Below are positions 55,887 through 64,000 of a DNA stretch of 64,000 nucleotides, one piece after another. Below the pieces are notes generated by a model that was not told the DNA's origin, searched no databases, and saw nothing but the letters and a program-made list of their open reading frames with translations. A program made the position numbers and the translations under genes. Location: contig OZ025872.1 in assembly GCA_964019415.1 (NCBI GenBank), positions 8,076,322-8,140,321 on the forward strand, given 5' to 3'. The stretch's first letter is position 1, and every line of letters begins with the position of its first letter. This DNA comes from Ianthella basta (Eukaryota; Porifera; Demospongiae; Verongiida; Ianthellidae).

Positions 55887-56069
55887 ATGCTCATAATCTT
55901 TGTATTCTGCATGATCGGTCATCTTGTGCTGGGTGAAGGTGCATCTGTGAATGTCAACCACATGCAGTCACAAGAGCACATTTTCAAGCCACTTATGAAT
56001 GGCTATACCAGAAGTTGGGCTGGGTGTGGTTATGAAGTTGTATATCTAGTGCAAGATACATATGATTGA
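55887..56069 (+). CDS. small secreted-peptide-like ORF, unit 4
   Basis: A 60-codon frame with a start-proximal hydrophobic stretch (MLIIFVFCMIGHLVLGEGAS) followed by a polar tail with RSWAGCGYEVVYL. It aligns in DNA with the shorter, frame-broken ORFs after copies 1 and 2. It could be a first exon of a small secreted gene or a chance ORF in homologous DNA. No splice partner with matching phase was found. Confidence 0.3.
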   Translation: MLIIFVFCMIGHLVLGEGASVNVNHMQSQEHIFKPLMNGYTRSWAGCGYEVVYLVQDTYD

Positions 56070-56234
56070 ATTTCATTTATGTTAACTATATATGGCCTTC
56101 TGTGCAGCATTTTAATGGGAATTTGTAATTCTCACAATATCATGCATATGCATGTGGCCTGAACAGCAAAATCTATATAATTGCTATCTGTATTTCATAC
56201 ATTGACCACTGGGTTCTATGTACAGTAATGGTTA

Positions 56235-56400
56235 AGTATTGACCAAGAGGTGTTTCTTAGACTTAGAGCACAAGGCTTGAGGGAATATAAGCATCCTGAG
56301 TGCTGCATGGTCTAAAATTTTGTAGACACCGATTGGTCAGTATTTAAAGTGATGTAGATCCAAATGATTGGGCAGGTGCAAGCTAGCCTCTTATGCAGTC
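56235..56400. mobile_element. MITE family B, diverged reverse copy
   Basis: AAGTATTGACCAAGAGGTGT at the left and GACACCGATTGGTCAGTATT at the right are the terminal arms of the element at 2883-3003. The adjoining CAAATGATTGGGCAGG matches, in reverse, the flank of that copy, so the true element is longer than its foldback. Confidence 0.65.
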
Positions 56401-56452
56401 TCTTTTTCCATTTCCACTTCCACTCAGGAGGACAATAGGGCCTGGCAACATT

Positions 56453-56473
56453 GGGGGGGGGGGGGGGGGGGGG
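56453..56473. repeat. 21-base poly-G run
   Basis: Uninterrupted run of 21 G on the plus strand; prone to G-quadruplex formation and to assembly or base-calling error in length. Confidence 0.95.
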
Positions 56474-57349
56474 CAAATACATTGATTTCTATTATGTCAC
56501 AATCCACATGACTATAATTAATTCAGAAGTAGCATTGCGACACACAGCAAGGTAGAGCTGAGAGTGGCACAACTGTCAGTAAATCTATATACACTTCGTG
56601 GTATACCTAGGCCTATTGATCATGAATGCATGTTGGATTTTAACTAGCAAACTAGATTACCAACACATGCAAACACATTTGAAGCAATTATTTTTCCAGC
56701 CATCTTTGCTCTCCAAGTTCCTGTCAAAATGCAAAAATTGAATCTGATATTGTAGTAATGAGATCTTAGGACAGAGGGTGAGTGACTTCAGACCTATAGA
56801 TATATAAGCAAATCTTCCCTATATTTAATGTTGGCACCACACTAGTCAATAACAGCCTTCACACGTAGCTAGCTAGCTTATAAAGGAAGCTGGTTTTCAC
56901 TTACTAGCAGATTTACAAGCTAGCCTGGAGAAGACAGCTTCAAAGACTGCAACCAAAGATCTCCGAGAATCATTCATTATAGCAAAAATACGGTATGTGT
57001 GCAGTCTGTACGTACTCTTATTTTATAATAGGCCTAGAATTTGCTTCAGACATGTCATAATTATGTTTCCATTGGAAGCAACATTTTCTCTAATAGCCTA
57101 CCTAAAATCATTCTTTTGCATGAATATTAGAATCGGGATTTATGCAGTCCTGCATGATCCAGGTAACAACTAATGTTATTTCCTCTCCGTCTTGCGCCAC
57201 TCCTCCTTAAGCTTTGGATCAAATTATTTATATTATAGCACAGCCTTGTCATTTGTTCAGCAGTGTACTAGTGCATATTGAAGTTAGAATGCATCTGAAG
57301 AAACAGCAACCTTCCCTCTTATAGCATCATTCTCATCTTGTTCATATAG

Positions 57350-58000
57350 CTCCAAATGTGGTCCTGGAGATTGGATACGGATTGGTTCTCTCAATCCACT
57401 AGATAAATGTCCAGCTGGATTCATGTCTGAAAACATCGGTGGAGCACAGGTGTGTTGGAAGAAGGTAGCAGAGTGCACATCATTCACCTTTGAAGCAGGA
57501 AAAGACTACAGAGCTGTCTGTGGTGTAGCTACAGCGTATGCTTATGGCAGTCCAGATGCATTTGGATGCAATCGTTCACCAAGCCAGACCATCGATGAAG
57601 CATATGTTGATGGAATTTCTATCCCCCACAGCAAAACCTGTCAACATATCTTTGCTTACGTTTCTGCTATATCACAGGGCAGCTGTCCTTGCAAGGGAGG
57701 AAAGCCTGGACCTGCATTCGTAGATGGCAACACATGCTGCGAAGATCAAGTGTTGGCCAAAAGGGAGGAGTGGAAGAAGCAGTAGTATCCCAACACTATT
57801 TTGTGGCATGCATGCAGCAATTGATTTGTCTGATGATGATCTAGAGTGTTATGACGTCCGTCGCCTTTGGTTCAGTGTTGAGACAGCTGGCGGACCTGCT
57901 TCTGATGCTGTTGAAATTTGCACCTGTCAAGATGAAGCATACGGCAATGAAGTAATTGGTATACATTGCCTGCTTGGAGATCCACACCAGAGTGGATTGG
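57350..58000 (+). pseudogene. secreted Cys-rich protein, array copy 4, disabled
   Basis: Matches the large exon of copies 1-3: acceptor TATAG|C, GDWIRIGSLNPLDKCPAGF, VCGVATAYAYGSPDAFG, IDEAYVDGISI. The family SPRQHL block is altered to a KTCQHIF-type sequence. A TGG-to-TAG nonsense change lies at 57783-57785 and a frameshift follows, after which a second frame regains RRLWFSVETAG and SDAVEICTCQDEA. The normal MEIYIRVD ending is lost and MITE family A sequence begins at about 58003. No signal-peptide exon like those of the other copies was found upstream. Confidence 0.85.
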
Positions 58001-58002
58001 GT

Positions 58003-58095
58003 CAGCCATTTAGAGCAACCAACCTCCCTGGTCCCAAATATTGCTTTAGAGTATTGCAATCTAGCTACCTCTGTATAGCAACCATCTTTGGCAGC
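58003..58095. mobile_element. MITE family A, internal fragment
   Basis: CAACCTCCCTGGTCCCAAAT...ATTGCAATCTAGCTACCTCT matches the centre of the element at 58992-59163. It abuts the 3' end of the copy 4 pseudogene and removed or replaced its last codons. Confidence 0.6.
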
Positions 58096-58120
58096 ACTAA
58101 TATAATCAGCAATGAGTAGC

Positions 58121-58991
58121 ATAATAGTACATATCTATATTTGTTAGAATACATTGCAAGCAGTTGTATATATATATATATGCCTACAGTAAGTCAATCA
58201 TACCTTTTGCATGGCGTTCCAATATTCTACTGTTGAGAGGACATTTTATTGCAGTACAGGGAACTGCATGGGACAAGACCAGATGGGGTGTTAGATATGT
58301 AATGTTTTACACAATAATTTCATTGAAATAGCCTGCTACATATGCACCAGCATTGCTATCAAAGGCCTGCTGAATGGCATACAGGATCACCTTTCTCATC
58401 ATAGCTCTATCCTGTACAAAAGCTTAAAGAGTTGTAATAATAAATATCTGTTTGACCATGCATATGTTCATGCATGTTTGTAAATCTACTATTGTTGAAG
58501 CCACATTGACACAGAATGCCACACTGACAAGGTGTCGATGGCCTTAGTGCAGACTCGCTCTGTTTCTATACCACATAAGTCGAACTGACAACCATTTTAC
58601 ACAGTGCTCCAACTCATGAATTTTTTGCACAGTTACACAAGCCGTTATGCATTAAACTTCCATGCTAATGTAGCTACTACTACACTTAGGGGGGGAAGGT
58701 TTAGGATGAAGAAGTATACTTTTGTGCAGCATCATCATAGGTGCGTTCATTCAACAAGGGCATCCAGCAGTATTAAAAAAGCATCCCAAAGTGTAGCAAT
58801 GAGGGGGTCTTATGTAACCAGGGGACCCTATAACTAGCCAGAGGAAATGGACAGGGCACAGCTATTTCACACAATGCAAGTACATTAGGTGCTGGCCCAA
58901 AGCAGTGTATTTGCTTGCGCATGCAGTTAAATGATTCCATGGTTAAAATGAACAGTTGTACAATCTTAGCTTCTAGGAGTTCAGAATGTAA
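58121..58991. other. spacer, no gene recognised
   Basis: AT-rich sequence with a short (TA)n run near 58170. No coding, RNA or repeat signal that I can support. Confidence 0.5.
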
Positions 58992-59163
58992 TACAGTGGA
59001 ACCCATCTAAGATAGTTACTGTCATGCGTAGCTCTCTCAAACAGCCAAACTACCTGGCCCTAAATAGCACTAATAATAAAGCATTGCAATCTACCTCTGT
59101 AGGGCGGTCCCTCTCTATTCAGGTCACTGGCCCACAGATGGCTGTCTTACAAGTTTTACTATA
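58992..59163. mobile_element. MITE family A, near full-length copy
   Basis: Begins TACAGTGGAACCCATCTAAG and ends near GGCTGTCTTACAAGTTTTAC. The inner GCATTGCAATCTACCTCTGT and CACTGGCCCACAGATGGCTG blocks are those of the copies at 14929-16289 and 10602-10776. Confidence 0.75.
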
Positions 59164-59335
59164 TAATGACTGTACATAGCAGTAATTTGTCTCTGATTAT
59201 TAGTTATGTTATCCAGACAAAATTTAGAGCGTATATATATACATTTTGTAGGAATAGGGAGTATGTAGGATAATATAATTATATGAGATTCATACATAGA
59301 AGGACAACGGATATATATACCACACTACACTACAT

Positions 59336-59510
59336 CACACCACACCACACCACACCACACCACACCACACCACACCACACCACACCACACCACACCATAC
59401 CATACTAAGCTACAGCACACAATACCACACCACATCGTACCACACTATATCACGCCACACCACATCACACCACACCACACCACACCACACCACACCACAC
59501 CACACCATAC
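59336..59510. repeat. (CACAC)n pentanucleotide satellite
   Basis: Two runs of CACAC units (about 59336-59398 and 59456-59507) separated by related, mutated units. Confidence 0.95.
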
Positions 59511-59642
59511 TATTGTTAGCTATACATACACTATAAACCAATGCTACCACAAACAAACCATGGACCCATGGAATCATTATGAAAATATTTAGCATTAATG
59601 AGCCTAGCAGTGTCTAGCACGATGCCAAAAATCCTGAAGTCA

Positions 59643-59686
59643 CTTTCTACTGGGAGCACACCCAGGCGTGTACTCCTGGTAGAAAG
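59643..59686. repeat. hairpin with 18-bp imperfect arms
   Basis: CTTTCTACTGGGAGCACAC at the left is nearly complementary to GTGTACTCCTGGTAGAAAG at the right around an 8-base loop. Confidence 0.6.
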
Positions 59687-60183
59687 GTACCATGCGAAGT
59701 ACAAAACGGTACTGGAGCTTGTGGTGGTTACCATCAGAACTTGTACTGGTGGTGTTCATCTTTCCAGCAACTAGTGCAAACACTTGCACTGCAGCTGGTG
59801 GTGGTGACCCTATGTAACTTGCACTGGTGGTGCTATTCCTTATTGCAATGGTGCATAATTATACTGTATGCACACGCATATTCCAACATGCACTGTGTGG
59901 TGGTGGTGCACGATTGTATAACATATATGGTGGTGGTGGCTGTAGTGTTATGGTATGCGTTTATGGCATGTGCACAGATTAGCTACACTGTATGTGGTGG
60001 TGCATGGTGTTATACCTGTACACACATGCATGCACATCTGTATCATAGTGAGGTATACTATTGTTTTGAAAATGCTATAATAATTATAGTTTTATCAATG
60101 CTGGGGAGTAGTCGCATGGCAGTCTAATAATATAGCTGAAGAAATGCCTCAAAAACTAGTGAAGCAAATTTGAGGGGAATGTG

Positions 60184-60256
60184 GGTGAAGTAGGAATTGA
60201 GCCCTGCACCATACAGATTGTCAGTCAACTGTGCTAAGAGCTGAGCTACTGCATAG
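60184..60256 (-). repeat. degenerate tRNA-like sequence
   Basis: On the minus strand GTAGCTCAGCTCTTAGCA resembles an A box and GGGCTCAATTCC a B box at tRNA spacing. Acceptor ends do not pair. Probably a pseudo-tRNA or SINE remnant. Confidence 0.4.
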
Positions 60257-63200
60257 GTGCAGCTTCTTGCTAATTGGCACTGATTGGTGCTATTGGCACT
60301 GACTGGACTACCTGATCATGTCCACCACAGTTCATAACAGTTACTGCATGACTGTGCATTTTTGTTTGAATACCAAACATGACATTAATGCATGCACAGT
60401 ACATTCAGTATTCTCCTACTGTATAAGCATTTAGCTATATTTGCACTTTCAGTGCACCTCACACAAGAACAAAAGTTTAATTAAAAATTATTTACATTTG
60501 TATATAGGGAAATTAAGTTAGCTTTATTATCTCTGCAAGCACTTTTTGCCAGGCCATTCCAGATACCCAAACAGTCTGAAGTCTTTGTTTACTTTCTACC
60601 TACATATACCTCGGTGAGCTTGGAATGAATTGTGCAATATCATGGTCATGACATGGGTCAGATGTCATGGTCATGCCATGCTTTTTGAAAACTACACATT
60701 GCCATGTAACAATATAAATGTACAGTACATTCAGTATTCTCCTATGAGCTTTTATATTTGCACTTTTCCGGCGCCTCACACGAGAACAAAGGCCTAATCA
60801 AAAATTCTGCTCAATGTAAAATCTTTCAAAAAGTGCAAGTAGATTATCCTGCCAAGCTCTTTGTATATACAAAGGTAATCCCAACTAGCAGGACTGGGTA
60901 TCAGTTTGGATGGTGCATTGTCCCAGGGATGACTTACCCTTGAGCCCTATGCCTGAGTATAATTTGCATCTGCACAGTTGCAATGCACACTGACACACTA
61001 TAAGTTATTAATACTGTTGATCCCATTAATTGGCCTGCATGTTCCATTCCTCATTCCAGTCTTAAACCACATGCTGTGACAAATTAGCTGTACAGAGAAA
61101 CACATGCAGCAGTGCTATAATTATATGTAATAGTAGCCCAACAACTCATGAATCAAGCAATTTAGCAACAAACATGCATGAGGGTAGATAAAATAGCTAG
61201 AATTTGCAGATGTCCTTTGGTTATTTAACCTTGAATCTACTATAACAAATTTTATAGAAATAGAATGGTAACAGATTACTTGCAGCACATCACCTGACAG
61301 TGGTGCACTGCCACACAGGATGCAAACAGTTATACTGTCCCAACCTGTAGCAAGTACAGTAACTGTACTGACTGGCAGGCTTGGGGTAATTCAGAGGTGC
61401 TACTAGGAAGAACCAATTTCAAAGTGTTATATCACCGTAGTGAATGTTTTGGTGGGTCTAACATTTCACACACTATCAAACATTAATTATAAGGTTACAT
61501 TGGGTTGATATAACATTAATTTTATTGCTAAAGCCTGAGAAACAGTACCATTTTACTTGCATTTGTAATGTGCTGAGTGTGGCTTCTTGTCATGTGACTG
61601 TCACTTGTCTTTGTACATGTTGATTCTATGTCATGCAATCTATTAGTGTATTACTATGAATGTATTTTGTGTAGCGCAGGCCGTGAACACCGCTTTGTCT
61701 TTCTTTGTTATGTTGTCTGGTATCCTATATAAGTGCCTGTACACAGTTTATGATTGCCTTAGTGCTCAGTGCAGTTGCCCAGTGTACCTGCGTTCGTTGC
61801 GCGCACGCTCCCTCACAGCAATCCTGGGCCGTCGATCATTAGCCCACGATTACACATTACATGTATGAGACAATAAAACAGCTATAGACTGCATTGTATA
61901 ATACATTTGTTATATCCAGTAGACACAGAACAAGCATTTCATGCATGCACAGGCAACGAAATCCCATAGTTGCATTTGTGGTGCACTTTGCATGGTGACA
62001 CAGGGTCTGGTGAGTTAGACAAGCGAGCATGTGTATATTCCAGAGGTGTGTTTTTGTGCACTCTGTTGGGCATGCATCCATTAGCATGTTTTTAATGACA
62101 TGCAACAATGCAGTCTTAGTGCAGTCTTTTGCAGTCCATGCACTTAATAAGCCCTCAGAACAGTTCATTCAGTTCTCAGAAGATCATGTGCTGAATAGTG
62201 GTAATAGAATTCATGCATCTACTCTGCATACAATTGCATGTGCAGTAATGTGCCTTAAGCTTCACTTGTAGTGAACGTAGCTAATTGTAGAGATTCTGAA
62301 GAGTGTTGGAGTAACTAAAGAAAGGTTAAGCAGAAGATAGGCAACTTAGGGTTAGGGTTAACCCTAAGTCAGGTGTCACTTCATCCCCATCCTAAAATGA
62401 GGAAGGGTCAGGTACTGCTTCATTCATATGCATTGACTTGTGCACGATGCAACTGTAGGGTAAGGAGCATTATTTAGGTGAACAGGAAGTCCTCCTTGTG
62501 CCACTTAACAGCAGGTGACTTCAGGACAGTGTATGTCTTGCATATTCACATGTAGCCATGAATGGGGTTTTGCAGCTTTCGGTCCATTTTCAATGTAGAA
62601 TACTTATACAGCAGGTGTGTGCATCGACTATGAATCACACAAAGTCACTGCATAATTGCATTTTCGGTGAAATAATTGCATTACTTTCATAGACACAAGT
62701 CAATGTTTGGAAGAAACCTGACCCTTTCCCTTTGTGGGAGGGGTCAAGCGAGATCTTACTATCTTGTACTCTGAATGTGATATAAAATTATGGTATATGC
62801 TCCAATTGCCCGTTAATTATGCTTCCAAAATGTAAAATGCAATGACAGGCTAATACAAAATGGGAGTATAATTTCCACATCGCTTAATTAACTCAGCATT
62901 GTTTAGTTTACTAGTGTAATAGTATGACAGGATGCTACTGTTATACACAGTAGCAGTAAGTCATATCTATCAGAATTCATGCTTGTGACGTCTAATTAGG
63001 AATTTTTGTTCCTGATATATATATATGAATGGCTATTCCTATCCTAATGTTCGTATGCTATTTGAGCTGGTCACTCCTAAATCCCTTTTAATTTATTTTT
63101 TTATTATACTAGTGTACCTGTAATCCAACAGTTAATATGACTTCTGTCTGTCTTTTACCTCTGTTTGGGTGAATGTGTCTTCTCCGGGAGCTTTGTGGCT

Positions 63201-63772
63201 AATTGCTTCAGTGTGTATAATTGCTATTATATAGCTGATTATGGCATTGGCATAACTGGCATACATAAAACAGAATTAGCTCTTCCTGTTAACACCTCTA
63301 AAACAACTTATCTGTGCTTGGTAGTACTACTTGCTGCTGAATTGAAACCCATAATTTGTAACCTGCTTGTACCAGGTGCACCTGCACTCATGCTATTAAC
63401 TCTAGCAATAAACCCTCCACAAATGCATAAGTGGTTAAATAATAAATGCTGGAACTAACTGCAACCAATTACTCTACTACATGGCAACCAGTGATTGCCT
63501 TTCCATTAGCATTCATACAGATGACCGAGCCACTTATCAATGCAGCTCATCATGCAGCATGTGACACTGCACAGGTAGTTACAAGCCATGGACGATTCTA
63601 TAGATTAAACATAAAGTGAAATGAATTGATTAATTTCCTTCTTCCTTCCTTCTCTTCACTGCTTTTGATGCCATCACAGCAGATATCACTACCTAATGCA
63701 GTATGTGGTTAGAAGTATAAGGCCATATCTTCTGCAATTATAGCCTACAGACTTCGGATTAAGGCACAACAC
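60257..63772. other. terminal spacer, no gene recognised
   Basis: No protein family or RNA gene was recognised. A block at about 63278-63345 (TTAGCTCTTCCTGTTAACAC onward) is a diverged relative of a block repeated in every duplication unit. The telomere-like palindrome at 62345-62368 is listed separately. Confidence 0.5.
62345..62368. repeat. head-to-head TTAGGG palindrome
   Basis: CTTAGGGTTAGGG followed by TTAACCCTAAG. TTAGGGTT/AACCCTAA is a perfect 16-bp palindrome preceded by one more TTAGGG. This is the animal telomere repeat in inverted, interstitial form, but it is only about two repeats long. Confidence 0.6.
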
Positions 63773-63835
63773 AGTGAAACCTATCTAAGAAAGCCATTTA
63801 GAATTAGTCTTTATAGAGCAGTAGCTGAACAAGGC
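63773..63835. mobile_element. MITE family A, end fragment
   Basis: CAGTGAAACCTATCTAAGA is the terminal repeat of family A, followed by about 40 bp of its interior. Confidence 0.55.
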
Positions 63836-64000
63836 AGCAGATGTATAGCTGCCAAACTGAATAGCGCACTGAACATTATTGGGGTAGTCACTTCTGTATC
63901 ACATTATTACCCAGATTCAAGCATAGACAACAGAAGCTTCTTCAGTCTGAAACCTTTCGCTGTCTGTGTCCTCTCAATAACTGTGCACTTGACAAGCTTT

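Larger units (their letters stand above)
55881..58000. repeat. segmental duplication, unit 4 (diverged)
   Basis: Collinear with the end of units 1 and 2 (55885-56030 against 37850-37990) and with the 5' exon and large coding exon regions, but much more diverged and lacking the LINE fragment. It is therefore the oldest copy or the least homogenised. Confidence 0.75.

Noticed and set aside
59741-60127. 128-codon frame rich in Val, Cys and Trp
   Set aside because: Arises from GGTGGT-rich low-complexity DNA; no plausible protein features.
63165-63458. 97-codon frame near the right edge
   Set aside because: Overlaps a diverged copy of a block repeated in the duplication units; no family resemblance or splice signals.

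Overview
The window is eukaryotic and animal: the genes have introns with GT..AG borders and the proteins belong to metazoan families. Four ordinary genes can be read. They are a class C (metabotropic-glutamate-type) receptor, the peroxisome biogenesis factor PEX16, a carbohydrate sulfotransferase of the CHST15 kind, and the trans-Golgi golgin GCC1/GCC88. Close gene spacing, heavy (AC/GT)n microsatellite load, many small foldback elements, LINE and Penelope-like remnants, a THAP transposon and an expanded secreted Cys-rich family known to me mainly from sponges, cnidarians and lancelets suggest a non-bilaterian or other aquatic invertebrate. A demosponge is my best guess; this is an inference.

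Layout. 1-5.4 kb holds repeats and weak exon candidates only. 5483-8625 (+) is the receptor. 10204-18165 (-) is PEX16, rebuilt here as nine phase-consistent exons giving 375 residues that end in the family's C-terminal motif. 18166-18370 is a 205-bp head-to-head promoter gap. 18371-19675 (+) is the intronless sulfotransferase. 20143-30694 (+) is GCC1, rebuilt as 19 phase-consistent exons giving 787 residues from the conserved N-terminal segment to the C-terminal GRIP domain. Its introns carry long UG repeats, an intact tRNA-Lys(UUU) gene and a tRNA-like sequence with an amber-type anticodon loop.

From about 31.2 to 58 kb lies a tandem segmental duplication. Units of about 6-7 kb each carry a two-exon gene for a secreted, Cys-rich protein of about 240 residues (signal-peptide exon plus one large exon) with an old LINE fragment in the intron. 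Units 1 and 3 encode intact proteins. Unit 2 has a one-base deletion in its signal-peptide exon. Unit 4 is a clear pseudogene with a nonsense codon and frameshift. A further partial unit without a gene lies between units 2 and 3. After duplication, unit 3 gained a Penelope-like element flanked by 85-bp inverted repeats, a TA-flanked 321-bp MITE and a THAP transposon. Unit 2 gained a 100-bp insert carrying a hammerhead-like core. From 58 to 64 kb I see only repeats.

The housekeeping genes are neighbours rather than a pathway (peroxisome membrane assembly, Golgi sulfation, Golgi tethering). The part of greatest novelty value is the secreted-protein array and the mobile elements remodelling it.
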